Shown here: positions 46,709 to 56,091 of the stretch, in pieces
Numbering within the stretch: the first letter of the stretch is position 1
Layout: every line of letters starts with the position of its first letter
DNA from: Pseudomonas sp. IB20
GTDB lineage: Bacteria; Pseudomonadota; Gammaproteobacteria; Pseudomonadales; Pseudomonadaceae
Direction of reading: 5' to 3'
Length of the DNA stretch: 64,000 nt
Assembly (NCBI RefSeq): GCF_009707325.1
Contig: NZ_CP046103.1
Span: 3,209,610-3,273,609 of the forward strand
Notes under the pieces: model-generated
What the model saw: only the letters and a program-made list of their open reading frames with translations
Database searches by the model: none
What the model was told of the DNA's origin: nothing
Program-made: the position numbers and the translations under genes

Positions 46709-47186
46709 GCGCTTCCCACTCACGCATGCGCACCCGGCAATGCTTCATGGCGTTGACGATATGTTTTTCCACCACGCTGCGGGAAATACTCAGGCGCTCG
46801 GCGATTTGCAGGTGGGACAGGCCCTCGAGTTTGCGCAGCAGGAAGCTGTCGCGGCAGGCCGCCGGCAGTTCGGCCAGGGCACGTTCGAGCATTTCCAGGC
46901 GTTGGCCCTGATCGTGGCTGACATGCGGTGAACTGGGGGCGAAACGCCCTTCGTTATCGAGCACCTCAAGGGGTTCGCACTGGCGCAAAGCGTTGCGCCG
47001 GTGGCCGTCGATCACCAGGTTAAGTGCCGTGCGGTACAAAAACGCGCGCGGTTGGTCGATCGGCGTGTCGCTTGCGCGCTCCAGCACCCGGACATAAGCG
47101 TCATGCACCACATCCTCGGCCACCTGACGGTTGCCCAGCTTGGCGTTGAGGAAACACACCAGCTCGCGATAGTAGTTTTCCAACAT
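46704..47186 (-). CDS. fpvI: FpvI-type ECF sigma factor
   Basis: 160-aa group IV sigma-70. Region 2 (YYRELVCFLNAKLGNRQVAE, then DVVHDAYVRVLERA and PRAFLYRTALNLVID) is at 5-65 and region 4 (LERALAELPAACRDSFLLRK, then LEGLSHLQIAERLSISRSVV) at about 98-150. Length fits FpvI (159 aa) better than PvdS (about 187 aa), and it lies between pvdA and pvdR as in P. aeruginosa. It should direct transcription of the ferripyoverdine receptor gene. The fpvR anti-sigma gene that follows in P. aeruginosa is absent here. A Fur-like box lies about 90 bp upstream. Confidence 0.85.
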   Translation of the reverse strand: MLENYYRELVCFLNAKLGNRQVAEDVVHDAYVRVLERASDTPIDQPRAFLYRTALNLVIDGHRRNALRQCEPLEVLDNEGRFAPSSPHVSHDQGQRLEMLERALAELPAACRDSFLLRKLEGLSHLQIAERLSISRSVVEKHIVNAMKHCRVRMREWEAH

Positions 47187-47274
47187 GACTCCCGGCCGCC
47201 AGGGCAGGCGGCATCTAATCCTTGAGTGCTAAAGAAGGCAGGCCATGAATGATGGCAGTTTGAGTACGTGCAAT

Positions 47275-47289
47275 TTATAGTAATTCTCA
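47275..47289 (-). promoter_or_regulatory. Fur-box candidate upstream of fpvI
   Basis: TGAGAATTACTATAA on the minus strand matches 11 of 14 defined bases of the 7-1-7 Fur model. It lies 89 bp before the fpvI ATG, consistent with iron repression of the sigma factor. Confidence 0.6.
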
Positions 47290-47364
47290 TCTAGTTTTAA
47301 AGAAGTCTTGCATTAACGTACGATTTTTTTATTCGATAGAGCTGTTACCGCGTATGTAAACACC

Positions 47365-47388
47365 TAAATTCTCGGGCAATTTTCTCGT
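47365..47388 (+). promoter_or_regulatory. PvdS iron-starvation (IS) box for pvdR
   Basis: TAAAT-N16-CGT, the same spacing as the pvdA box, 54 bp before the pvdR ATG. Confidence 0.75.
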
Positions 47389-47442
47389 ATAACTGTCAGC
47401 CCTCCGCCAATGCGGCCTCAATTTCCTGGCTGGAACCAACGC

Positions 47443-48615
47443 ATGAAACGCCCTCGCCCCGCCCGACGCGCCCTGCTTGTTGTCGCGTGCCTGTTCCCCA
47501 TCCTTGCGGTGGTGGCCTGGCAAGTGCTGCCGCCGGGCCGCGACAGCCTGCCCACGGTCACCGTAACCCGCGGCAACATTGAAAACAGCGTCACCGCACT
47601 GGGCACCCTGCAACCACGCCGGTATGTCGACGTGGGCGCCCAGGCGTCCGGGCAGATCCGCAAGATCCACGTGGAAGCGGGTGACCACGTCGAGGAAGGC
47701 GAGCTGCTGGTGGAAATTGACCCCGCCACGCAACAGGCCAAGCTCGATGCCAGCCGCTACGCCATTGAAAACCTCAAGGCCCAGTTGCAGGAGCAGAAAG
47801 CCCAGCACGAACTCGCCCGCCAGAAATACCAGCGCCAGCAACGCCTGGTTGCAGGCAACGCCACCCGCGAAGAGGACGTGCAAACCGCCAGGGCCGAACT
47901 AACTGCCACCCAGGCCCGGGTCGACATGTTCCAGGCGCAGATCCGCCAGGCCCAGGCCAGCCTGCGCAGTGACGAGGCTGAGCTGGGCTATACACGCATC
48001 TACGCGCCCATGAGCGGCACCGTGGTGGCGGTGGACGCGCGGGTCGGCCAGACCCTCAACGCCCAGCAACAGACGCCGCTGATCCTGCGCATCGCCAAAT
48101 TGTCGCCGATGACCGTGTGGGCCGAGGTGTCCGAAGCCGACATCGGCCACGTTAAACCAGGCATGAGCGCCTATTTCACCACCCTCGCCGGCGGCAAACG
48201 GCGCTGGACCAGCACCGTGCGCCAGATCCTGCCGATCCCGCCCAAGCCGCTCAATGAAGCCAGCCAGGGCAATGGTAGCCCCAACAGCACCAGCAAAACT
48301 GGCAGCGGCCGCGTAGTGCTGTACACCGTGCTGCTGGACGTGGACAACAGCGACAACGCGTTGATGGCCGAGATGACCACCCAGGTGTTTTTCGTCGCCA
48401 GCCAAGTCAAGGACGCCCTTACTGTGCCGGTCGCCGCCCTGCTCGGCAGCCAAGGCAGCGACAAGCAGATCGCCCGGGTCGTGGCCAAAAACGGCGCCAT
48501 CCAGGAACGCGAAGTGCGCCTGGGCATCAGCGACCGCCTGCGGGTAGAAGTGCTGGACGGCCTGAACGAAGGCGATCACCTGCTGATCGGCCCGGCCGAC
48601 GGCAGCGGAGGTTGA
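47443..48615 (+). CDS. pvdR: PvdR, periplasmic adaptor of the pyoverdine exporter
   Basis: 390-aa MacA-type membrane fusion protein with an N-terminal TM helix (about 12-30), lipoyl halves ([20 protein letters not shown] and [20 protein letters not shown]) around a long alpha-hairpin, and C-terminal barrel domains. With PvdT and OpmQ it forms the ABC-type tripartite pump that secretes and recycles pyoverdine. ATG 47443 ([12 protein letters not shown]) is chosen over an ATG at 47410, which has no ribosome site. A PvdS IS box is 54 bp upstream. Confidence 0.93.
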   Translation: MKRPRPARRALLVVACLFPILAVVAWQVLPPGRDSLPTVTVTRGNIENSVTALGTLQPRRYVDVGAQASGQIRKIHVEAGDHVEEGELLVEIDPATQQAKLDASRYAIENLKAQLQEQKAQHELARQKYQRQQRLVAGNATREEDVQTARAELTATQARVDMFQAQIRQAQASLRSDEAELGYTRIYAPMSGTVVAVDARVGQTLNAQQQTPLILRIAKLSPMTVWAEVSEADIGHVKPGMSAYFTTLAGGKRRWTSTVRQILPIPPKPLNEASQGNGSPNSTSKTGSGRVVLYTVLLDVDNSDNALMAEMTTQVFFVASQVKDALTVPVAALLGSQGSDKQIARVVAKNGAIQEREVRLGISDRLRVEVLDGLNEGDHLLIGPADGSGG

Positions 48616-48616
48616 T

Positions 48617-50590
48617 TTGACCACGCCGCTGATTGAACTCAAGAACATCTGCAAATCTTACGGCGGCGGCGACAGCCCGCAGGTCGATGTATTGCGCGGG
48701 ATCGACCTGTCGATCCATGCCGGAGAGTTCGTCGCCATCGTCGGCGCCTCGGGCTCCGGCAAATCCACGCTGATGAATATCCTCGGCTGCCTCGACCGCC
48801 CCACCGTGGGCGACTACCTGTTCGCCGGGGAAAACGTCGCGCACTTGGACAGCGACGCACTGGCCTGGCTGCGCCGCGAAGCCTTTGGTTTCGTGTTCCA
48901 GGGTTACCACCTGATCCCGTCGGGCTCGGCCCAGGAAAACGTCGAGATGCCGGCGATCTATGCCGGCATCAGCGCCGCCGAACGCCACGCCCGCGCCAAG
49001 GCCCTGCTCACCCGCCTGGGCCTGGCTGACCGTACCAACAACCGCCCGCACCAGCTCTCCGGTGGCCAGCAACAGCGCGTCTCGATTGCCCGCGCACTGA
49101 TGAACGGTGGGCATATCATCCTCGCCGACGAACCCACCGGTGCCCTCGACAGCCACAGCGGCGCCGAGGTGATGCTGCTGCTGGATGAACTGGCAAACCA
49201 GGGCCACGTGGTCATTTTGATTACCCACGACCGCGAAGTCGCGGCGCACGCCAACCGCATCATCGAGATCAGCGATGGCCTGATCATCAGCGACTCAGCG
49301 CGCAGTGACACCCACGTGCCCGTCACGGCCAACAGCGACGCATTGCAAGCCGTGGACCTGCGCCAGCGCCTGGCCGACGGGGCCGAACACAACGGCGCCT
49401 GGAAAGCCGAACTGCTGGACGCGGTGCAAGCGGCCTGGCGGGTGATGTGGATCAACCGCTTCCGCACCGCGCTGACGCTGTTGGGGATCATCATCGGCGT
49501 GGCGTCGGTGGTGGTGATGCTGGCGGTGGGCGAAGGCAGCAAACGCCAGGTCATGGCGCAGATGGGCGCGTTCGGTTCCAACATCATCTACCTCAGTGGT
49601 TCATCGCCTAACCCGCGTACGCCGCCGGGCATCGTAACCCTCAACGACGTCGCGGCCTTGGCGGAACTGCCCCAGGTCAAGCGCATCATGCCGGTCAACG
49701 GTAGCTACGCCGGGGTGCGCTTCGGCAACCTGGACTACCTGGCGTACGTGGGCGGCAATGACGTCAACTTCCCGGAGATTTTCAACTGGCCGGTGGTTGA
49801 GGGCAGCTACTTCACTGCGGCCGACGAACGGGCCGGGGCTACGGTCGCGGTGATCGGCCATCGTATCCGCGAGAAACTGTTCAAGAACGTCGCCAGCCCG
49901 CTTGGCCAATACATCTTGATCGAAAACGTGCCATTCCAGATCATTGGCGTGCTGGCGGAAAAAGGCTCCAGCTCCGGCAGTGAAGACAGCGACGACCGTG
50001 TCGCCATCCCCTACACCGCCGCCAGCGTGCGCCTGTTCGGCACCTATAACCCCGAATACGTGGTAATTGCCGCCGCCGATGCGCGCAAGGTGCATGAGGC
50101 CGAACAGGCTATCGACCAGTTGATGCTCAAACTGCACAACGGCAAGCGTGACTACCAACTGACCAACAGTGCGGCGATGATCCAGGCCGAGGCGCGCACG
50201 GCGAACACGCTGTCGTTGATGCTCGGTTCGATTGCGGCAATTTCCCTACTGGTGGGCGGGATCGGCGTGATGAATATCATGCTGATGACCGTGCGTGAAC
50301 GCACCCGCGAAATTGGCATTCGCATGGCCACCGGTGCGCGTCAGCGCGACATCCTGCGCCAGTTTCTCACCGAGGCGGTAATGCTCTCGGTGGTCGGCGG
50401 TCTGTGCGGCGTCGCATTGGCGCTGCTGGTCGGCGGCGTGCTGGTGCTGGCCGAAGTGGCCGTGCAGTTTTCCCTGGTGGCGGTATTGGGCGCATTTGGC
50501 TGTGCGCTGGTCACCGGTGTCGTATTCGGCTTTATGCCGGCCCGTAAAGCTGCCCGGCTCGATCCGGTTAAGGCGTTGACCAGTGAATAA
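48617..50590 (+). CDS. pvdT: PvdT, MacB-type ABC transporter of the pyoverdine exporter
   Basis: 657-aa fusion of an N-terminal ATPase and C-terminal membrane domain. Walker [10 protein letters not shown] near 42-50, signature [16 protein letters not shown] near 145, Walker [13 protein letters not shown], four TM helices (one near 285, three near 540-640) and a periplasmic MacB domain between them. The start is a TTG at 48617 with GGAGG six bases upstream; translation is coupled to the pvdR stop. The C-terminal [15 protein letters not shown] is the usual MacB ending. Confidence 0.94.
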   Translation: MTTPLIELKNICKSYGGGDSPQVDVLRGIDLSIHAGEFVAIVGASGSGKSTLMNILGCLDRPTVGDYLFAGENVAHLDSDALAWLRREAFGFVFQGYHLIPSGSAQENVEMPAIYAGISAAERHARAKALLTRLGLADRTNNRPHQLSGGQQQRVSIARALMNGGHIILADEPTGALDSHSGAEVMLLLDELANQGHVVILITHDREVAAHANRIIEISDGLIISDSARSDTHVPVTANSDALQAVDLRQRLADGAEHNGAWKAELLDAVQAAWRVMWINRFRTALTLLGIIIGVASVVVMLAVGEGSKRQVMAQMGAFGSNIIYLSGSSPNPRTPPGIVTLNDVAALAELPQVKRIMPVNGSYAGVRFGNLDYLAYVGGNDVNFPEIFNWPVVEGSYFTAADERAGATVAVIGHRIREKLFKNVASPLGQYILIENVPFQIIGVLAEKGSSSGSEDSDDRVAIPYTAASVRLFGTYNPEYVVIAAADARKVHEAEQAIDQLMLKLHNGKRDYQLTNSAAMIQAEARTANTLSLMLGSIAAISLLVGGIGVMNIMLMTVRERTREIGIRMATGARQRDILRQFLTEAVMLSVVGGLCGVALALLVGGVLVLAEVAVQFSLVAVLGAFGCALVTGVVFGFMPARKAARLDPVKALTSE

Positions 50591-51998
50591 ACAAACCCTC
50601 ACACCGCGCTTGTCGGTGCTCAGCCTGTGCCTGTTGCTCAACGCCTGCGCCGGTAACCCGCCTGCCGTCGACAGCGGCATTGCGCCGCCTGCTGCGTGGC
50701 AATACGCCGAGCGAGAGGCAGCCCAGGCGACCAACCAGCGCTGGTGGACACAATTCGGCAGCCCGCAACTCAACCGCCTGATCGATCAGGCGCGGCGTGA
50801 CAGCTATAACGTGGCCGCCGCCATGGCGCGGGTGCGCCAGGCCCAGGCCAGTGCCGTGATTGCCGGCGCGCCCTTGTTACCCGAGGTGAATTTCAACCTC
50901 ACCGCCAGCCGTCAAAAGCTGCTGCGCGGCAGCGGCAACTCGACATTGGATGCCACGCAAAGCGACAAGACCGTCGACAGCTTCGGCGCCAATCTGACGG
51001 CCAGCTATGAAGTGGATTTCTGGGGTGGCCGCGCCGCCGCCCGCGATAGCGCCGTGCAAACCCTGCGCGCCAGCGAATTCGACCAGGCCACGGTAGAGCT
51101 AACCCTGCTCAGCAACGTGGCCGACCGCTACGCGCAAACCCTCGCTGCACGCCAACAACTACAGATCGCCGCGTTGAACCTGGCGAACGCGCGCAATGTG
51201 CTCGACCTGGTGCAAACCCGCTTCGATGCCGGCTCCGCCACTGCCCTGGAACTGGCCCAACAGAAAAGCCTGGTGGCCAGCCAGCAACGGCAACTGCCGC
51301 TGATTCAGCAAGTGGCGCAAGAATCGCAGATCACGCTGGCCGCCCTGCTCGGCCAGCCCGTGCAAGCCCTCAACCTGGGTACCGAGCCGTTCCAGGCGCT
51401 GACTTGGCCGACCATTGGCCCGGGCGTGCCCAGCCAACTGCTGAGCCGTCGCCCTGACCTGGCCCAGGCCGAAGCACAGCTGGCCGCGGCCAGTGCCGAC
51501 GTCACGGTGGCACGCGCGGCGATGCTGCCCACAGTGACCTTGGGCGCGACCCTGGGCTCAGGTTCGGACAAGGCCGCAGACATTTTACGCAGCCCGTTCT
51601 ACACCCTGACCTCGGGCCTGGTGGCGCCGATTTTCAACAATGGCCGTTTAAGCGCCGAACGCGACAAGGCTCGCGCGCGCCAGGACGAGCTGCTGCAAAC
51701 CTATCGCGGCGCAATCATCAATGGCTTTGCCGACGTGGAGAAATCCCTCAGCAGCATCACGCGCCTGGATGAGCAGCGCCAATGGCAAGCCGAAGAATTG
51801 CTGCAGGCCCAGACCGCCTTCCAGATCGCCGAAAGCCGCTACCAGGCGGGTGCCGAAGATTTGCTGACTGTGCTGGAAACCCAACGCACGCTGTACGCGG
51901 CCCAGGACTTGAACGTGCAACTGCGGCTGTCACGCCTGCAAGCCAGCATTGCGCTGTACAAAGCATTAGGCGGCGGCTGGAACGCCGACACCCGATAA
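50583..51998 (+). CDS. opmQ: OpmQ, outer-membrane channel lipoprotein of the pyoverdine exporter
   Basis: 471-aa NodT-type outer-membrane factor with a lipobox ending at Cys22 (LLLNAC). Two OEP repeats with [16 protein letters not shown] and [16 protein letters not shown] are visible. The start is a GTG that overlaps the pvdT stop by 8 bp. With PvdR and PvdT it releases pyoverdine into the medium. No terminator is evident downstream. Confidence 0.93.
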   Translation: MNKQTLTPRLSVLSLCLLLNACAGNPPAVDSGIAPPAAWQYAEREAAQATNQRWWTQFGSPQLNRLIDQARRDSYNVAAAMARVRQAQASAVIAGAPLLPEVNFNLTASRQKLLRGSGNSTLDATQSDKTVDSFGANLTASYEVDFWGGRAAARDSAVQTLRASEFDQATVELTLLSNVADRYAQTLAARQQLQIAALNLANARNVLDLVQTRFDAGSATALELAQQKSLVASQQRQLPLIQQVAQESQITLAALLGQPVQALNLGTEPFQALTWPTIGPGVPSQLLSRRPDLAQAEAQLAAASADVTVARAAMLPTVTLGATLGSGSDKAADILRSPFYTLTSGLVAPIFNNGRLSAERDKARARQDELLQTYRGAIINGFADVEKSLSSITRLDEQRQWQAEELLQAQTAFQIAESRYQAGAEDLLTVLETQRTLYAAQDLNVQLRLSRLQASIALYKALGGGWNADTR

Positions 51999-52100
51999 CA
52001 AAACTCCGATTTCCTACACAAACCGTTTAATAAACCTACATTCGTCTACCCCTGGTACTTGGTAAAAAGCCGTCCTCAGACGTCTGCCCGGTACCTCTAG

Positions 52101-52862
52101 ATGAAACCCAGCGTTTTTGTAAAAAGCCTGGCGTGCCTCTGCCTCTGGCTGATCGCAGGCCGGGGGTTTGCCGAGCCCCTGATCGCGCCCACCGCGATTG
52201 ACTGGCTGTTGGATTGCCCCTTCCCCGCCTTTCACCAACCGGACCCCGAGGTGCTGGATCGCACCCAATGCGGCAGCGTGAGCGTGCCCCGCGACTATGC
52301 CGCGCCCAAGCGCGGCAACGTGCGCCTGGCCCTGACCCGTGTCGGCGCCCGGCACCCGCTCAACCGCGAAGGCGTGGTGTTCATCCAGGCCGGCGAGCCG
52401 CAAAAAGGCCAAGGCGTTACCTTTGCCATCCATTTGGTCAGCCGCTGGGAGTCCTACGCCACCCAGGCCTATCGCACCTTGACCAACCGTTATGACGTGA
52501 TTGAACTGAGCGCCCGCGACCTGAGCGAGGAATCCGGAGTCGAGCAAGCTGCGCGAGATATGGAATTTGTACGCGCACAACTGGGCGAGGCGCAGCTCAA
52601 CTACCTCGGCAACGCCGATGCCACCCGGCTCGGCAGCCGCTATACGGCGTTGTTTCCCGAGCGCGTCGCACGCATGGTCTTGGTCAACGCCGGGCGAGCT
52701 GAGCCACCGCCCACCGGCGTCGAGCAATTGCTGCTCAAGGACTCGACTAAGCCCGGCACCGCCACCGCCGGGTGCGTCAACCGCTGGGTGGGCGATTTCC
52801 TGGTGTCCGGCAAACAGCCACCCGCCTCCACACGCTGCCTCGACCTCGGCAGCTGGGAATAG
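52101..52862 (+). CDS. Secreted alpha/beta-hydrolase-like protein lacking nucleophile, shortened
   Basis: 253-aa protein with a signal peptide ending RGFA-EPLIAP. It resembles the first half of secreted tripeptidyl-aminopeptidase/TAP-type hydrolases (DRTQCGSVSVPRDY, SGVEQAARDMEFVRAQLGEAQLNYLG). Where the nucleophile elbow G-x-S-x-G is expected it reads GNADATRLGSRYTALFPERV, so the serine is lost. The C-terminal half with the acid and histidine is also missing (about 480 aa in full members). The open frame is intact with no frameshift inside. It may be a decayed gene or a non-catalytic binding protein. It lies after opmQ without shared regulation signs. Confidence 0.6.
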   Translation: MKPSVFVKSLACLCLWLIAGRGFAEPLIAPTAIDWLLDCPFPAFHQPDPEVLDRTQCGSVSVPRDYAAPKRGNVRLALTRVGARHPLNREGVVFIQAGEPQKGQGVTFAIHLVSRWESYATQAYRTLTNRYDVIELSARDLSEESGVEQAARDMEFVRAQLGEAQLNYLGNADATRLGSRYTALFPERVARMVLVNAGRAEPPPTGVEQLLLKDSTKPGTATAGCVNRWVGDFLVSGKQPPASTRCLDLGSWE

Positions 52863-52936
52863 TCACCGCGTTTACGACCTCTTAATGCCGAAAACGACAC
52901 CCTGCGTTGACGCTCTCGCCCAATCGTTATTAAGTG

Positions 52937-52956
52937 CTATTAATCCGCATTAATAG
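52937..52956. promoter_or_regulatory. Operator candidate upstream of the GntR gene
   Basis: CTATTAAT-CCGC-ATTAATAG, perfect 8-bp arms, 16 bp before the GntR-type start. Placement suggests autoregulation. I did not see a second good copy before the transporter operon at 53.9 kb. Confidence 0.6.
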
Positions 52957-52971
52957 GATCAATAGACCACC

Positions 52972-53739
52972 ATGCTCAGCCGCCCTTTGCGCCGCAAACG
53001 CCAGAAGCTCTCCGATGTGATTGTGGAGTCGGTCAAGCGCTCGATCGTCACCGACGCCTTGAAACCCGGCGATCGCCTGCCCACGGAGCGCGAGCTGATG
53101 GAAAGCTTCCAGTGCTCCAAAGGCTCAGCCCGTGAGGCGCTCAAGGCCCTGGAAGTGGAAGGTTTGGTGAGCACGCGCACCGGCCCCAGTGGCGGGGCTT
53201 ACTTGAACCAGGCCGGCACCGAGCCCGCCAGCCGCGCGTTGCGTAACTACCTGCACTTCCAACATCTGGATGGCGAGCAGGTGTACCAGCTGCGCAAGGT
53301 CATCGAAGTGGAACTGGCGGTGTCGGTGCTCGGGCGCCTGAGCGAAGAGGATTACCAGGCCCTGCAAGACAACGTGGATTTTTGCAGCGCGCCGGAAGAC
53401 AGCGAAGCCGGCCAGCGCGAACAACGCCTGGCAGAGTTGGAGTTCCACAACCTGCTGGCCAAGGCCTGCCCCAACCCGCTGCTGAGTTTCATGGCGCAGT
53501 TTCTCAACGACTTGCTGCGCGATCTGGTGGTGCTGAAAAAAGCTTACAAACCCAAGCGCAAGCAGTTCGACGCGGCCAACCTCGACTACCACAAGCAGTT
53601 GCTGAGCGCCTTTCGCGCGGGTGATGAATGCGCGGTGCGCAGCTTGATGCACGAACACATGTGCGATGCCGAACACCACATGACTGCGCTGGAAGGCGAG
53701 GTCAGCCCGCACTTTTTGCTGGAGTTTGATCACTCTTAA
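52972..53739 (+). CDS. GntR/FCD-family transcriptional regulator
   Basis: 255-aa regulator with an N-terminal winged helix (LPTERELMESFQCSKGSARE at about 39-58, then LKALEVEGLVSTRTGPSGGA) and a C-terminal FCD ligand domain (about 95-240) with helical metal-site histidines (LAELEFHNLLAKA, LDYHKQLLSAF, HEHMCDAEHHM). Located directly before the LIV-type transporter and amide-hydrolysis genes on the same strand, it is their probable controller. A perfect inverted repeat lies just before its start. Confidence 0.9.
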   Translation: MLSRPLRRKRQKLSDVIVESVKRSIVTDALKPGDRLPTERELMESFQCSKGSAREALKALEVEGLVSTRTGPSGGAYLNQAGTEPASRALRNYLHFQHLDGEQVYQLRKVIEVELAVSVLGRLSEEDYQALQDNVDFCSAPEDSEAGQREQRLAELEFHNLLAKACPNPLLSFMAQFLNDLLRDLVVLKKAYKPKRKQFDAANLDYHKQLLSAFRAGDECAVRSLMHEHMCDAEHHMTALEGEVSPHFLLEFDHS

Positions 53740-53762
53740 GAACACCACAGATCCACCTGTGC

Positions 53763-53860
53763 AAACCCAATCAATGTGGGAGCTGGCAAGCCAGCTCCCA
53801 CATTTGACGACCCCAAACCCAATCAATGTGGGAGCTGGCAAGCCAGCTCCCACATTTGAC
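53763..53860. repeat. Two tandem copies of a 52-bp REP unit
   Basis: Units start at 53763 and 53815. Each holds TGTGGGAGCTGGC-AA-GCCAGCTCCCACA (13-bp perfect stem, 53775-53802 and 53827-53854) with the flanking AAACCCAATCAA and TTTGAC. It lies between the GntR gene and the binding-protein gene. Confidence 0.9.
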
Positions 53861-53968
53861 CGAGTCGCCCAATAAATCGCCTTATCCAATAAAAGGCCTG
53901 CCCACAGGCCCTGCTCCACCGTATCGCCATTGCCGCTCCTGCCAATAACTAAACCAGGGAGTCACCCC

Positions 53969-55171
53969 ATGCAGCGTCGTACGTTGTTGAAAGCCAGTCT
54001 CACCGCCGCCGCCGCGCTCAGCCTTCCGCTGAGTGTGCGCTCTGCATTCGCCGCCGAGCCCTTTACCTTTTACGGCCTCAAGTCCATGTCCGGCGCCTTT
54101 GCCAGCTATGGCAAGTTTGCCGACATGGGTTCGCGCCTGGCGGTGGAACAACACCCGCAGATTCTCGGGCGGGCGCTGAACTACAAAGTCATCGACACCG
54201 AAGGCAACGCCGGCAGGGCGGTGCGCAAGGTGCAGGAGGCCATCCAGCAGGACGGCGCGCGGTTCTTCCAGGGTTGCACGCTGTCGTCATCGGCATTGGC
54301 GGTGGCCAAGGAAGTCAGCAAGGTCGGCGGCGTGTTCATGACCCCGGTGGGTGCCGATGAAGTCACCGGTAAGGACTGCAACAGCGCGACGTTTCGCTGG
54401 TCGGTGCCCACCTACGGCGCGATTCGCGAAACCATCGTGCCGCTGATCAAGCTGCTGCCGGACGCCAAGCGCTGGTACACCATCACCCCGCAATACGTGT
54501 TCGGCGAGGCCTTGCTCGAAGGCGCCAAGACCGTGCTCAAGGAAAGCGGCCTGGAGCACGTCGGCAACAGCTACCACTCGTTGCAAGAGCAGGAGTTCTC
54601 CGGTTACCTGACCAACGCCATCGCCGCCAAGCCTGACGTGCTGGTGCTGCTCAACTTCGGCAGCCAGTCGTCCAACACCCTGCGCCAGGCAGTGAACTTC
54701 GGCATCAAGGAGCGCATGAAAGTGCTGCTGGTGTGGTCTGCCGGCCTCGACCAGTTCCAGGAGCTGGGCAGCGACGTGCTCGAAGGCGTGTACCTCGGCG
54801 CGCAGTACTGGCACCAGGTCGACAGCCCGCTCAACCGCGAACTGGTCAAGCTGACCCAGGCCAAATATGGCATCAACCCTACCTACCCGCTGGCTGCTGA
54901 CTACATCAGCACCAAGGTCATGCTCGACACCATCATCGCCACCGGCAGCGTTGATGGCCCGACCGTGGCCAAGGCCATGCAAGGCCTGAGCTTCGACGGC
55001 CCGACCGGCAAGGAATCAATCCGTGCCGGCGACCACCAGGTGATCAAGGATTACTACCTGATGATCGGCAAAGCCGCCGGCGACATGGCCGACAAGGACG
55101 ACCTGGCCAAAGTGCTCAGCGCCGGCCAGTCGTTCCCGCCGGTCGAGGCGACGGGCTGCACGCTCGCCTGA
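53969..55171 (+). CDS. LIV-type ABC transporter periplasmic binding protein
   Basis: 400-aa Peripla_BP_6 family protein. The signal peptide MQRRTLLKASLTAAAALSLP has a twin-arginine-like start and ends near SAFA-AEPFTF. Family features include LAVEQHPQILGRALNYKVID near 54, TLSSSALAVAKEV near 97 and the late DYISTKVMLD. ATG 53969 has AGGGAG upstream. Relatives bind branched-chain amino acids, amides or urea; the carbamoyl hydrolase and amidase in the same operon favour an amide or carbamoyl ligand. Confidence 0.9.
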   Translation: MQRRTLLKASLTAAAALSLPLSVRSAFAAEPFTFYGLKSMSGAFASYGKFADMGSRLAVEQHPQILGRALNYKVIDTEGNAGRAVRKVQEAIQQDGARFFQGCTLSSSALAVAKEVSKVGGVFMTPVGADEVTGKDCNSATFRWSVPTYGAIRETIVPLIKLLPDAKRWYTITPQYVFGEALLEGAKTVLKESGLEHVGNSYHSLQEQEFSGYLTNAIAAKPDVLVLLNFGSQSSNTLRQAVNFGIKERMKVLLVWSAGLDQFQELGSDVLEGVYLGAQYWHQVDSPLNRELVKLTQAKYGINPTYPLAADYISTKVMLDTIIATGSVDGPTVAKAMQGLSFDGPTGKESIRAGDHQVIKDYYLMIGKAAGDMADKDDLAKVLSAGQSFPPVEATGCTLA

Positions 55172-55229
55172 TCCCCTGAAACAGTGCACCGCAGGGCTGC
55201 GCGAGCAGCGTCCTGCTGAGGGTTCCTGC

Positions 55230-56090
55230 ATGCTTAATCTTTACCTGTTCCAGATTCTCAACGGCCTTGGCTTGGGGATGATCTACTTCCTGATCGCGGT
55301 CGGGCTGACGATCATTTTCGGCCTGCTCAACTTCGTCAACTTCGCCCACGGCGCGTTCTTCCTGCTGGGCGCCTACATCTGCTACACCGCCGTAAGCCTC
55401 ACCGGCAACTTCTGGCTGGCGCTGCTGATCGCGCCGCTGGTGGTGGCCGCACTGGCGTGGGTGATCGAGCGCGTGTTGATCCAGCGAATTTACCACCTGC
55501 CGCACATGTTCCAGATCCTGGTGACCCTGGGGATCGCACTGATCATCCAGGAAGCCAGCGTGATGATCTGGGGCCCGGTCGGTAAAAGCGTCGCCGTGCC
55601 GGAACTGCTGCGCGGCGTGCTAGTGGTCGGCGACTTCGTCTACCCCTACTACCGCCTGTTCCTCATTGTGTTCTCCGGGCTGGTCGGCCTGGGCCTGTGG
55701 CTGCTGCTGGAACGCACGCGCTTTGGCGCCCTGGTGCGGGCCGGCAGTGAAAGCACTGAAACCGTGTCGCTGCTGGGCACCAATATCTTGCGCCTGTTCT
55801 CCATGACCTTCGCCCTCGGCGTGGCCCTGGCCGGCGTTGCCGGTGTGCTGTTTGCGCCCTTGCGCGGTGCGCAACCCTTCGTCGGCCCGGAGATTCTCGG
55901 CGTGGCCTTCGTGGTGGTGGTAATCGGCGGCATGGGTTCGTTCAGCGGCGCGCTGGTCGGCGGTTTACTGGTGGGCGTGGTGCAAAGCCTGATGACCACA
56001 CTCTGGCCCCAAGGCGCGAGCCTGATGATCTACGGCGCAATGGCCGTGGTGATTCTGGTACGCCCTTACGGCCTGTTTGGGAGAGCCTGA
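55230..56090 (+). CDS. LIV-type ABC transporter permease (LivH-like)
   Basis: 286-aa inner-membrane permease with about eight hydrophobic segments. GLGMIYFLIAVGLTIIFGLL and NFAHGAFFLLGAY at the N-terminus and GGMGSFSGALVGGLLVGVV near the end are typical LivH features. The next permease gene starts two bases after its stop codon region (TGACATG), so the genes are co-translated. Confidence 0.93.
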   Translation: MLNLYLFQILNGLGLGMIYFLIAVGLTIIFGLLNFVNFAHGAFFLLGAYICYTAVSLTGNFWLALLIAPLVVAALAWVIERVLIQRIYHLPHMFQILVTLGIALIIQEASVMIWGPVGKSVAVPELLRGVLVVGDFVYPYYRLFLIVFSGLVGLGLWLLLERTRFGALVRAGSESTETVSLLGTNILRLFSMTFALGVALAGVAGVLFAPLRGAQPFVGPEILGVAFVVVVIGGMGSFSGALVGGLLVGVVQSLMTTLWPQGASLMIYGAMAVVILVRPYGLFGRA

Positions 56091-56091
56091 C

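Noticed and set aside
53763..53860. Tandem palindromic units as a possible short CRISPR array
   Set aside because: There are only two units, they are REP palindromes with no distinct spacer, and no cas gene is in the window.
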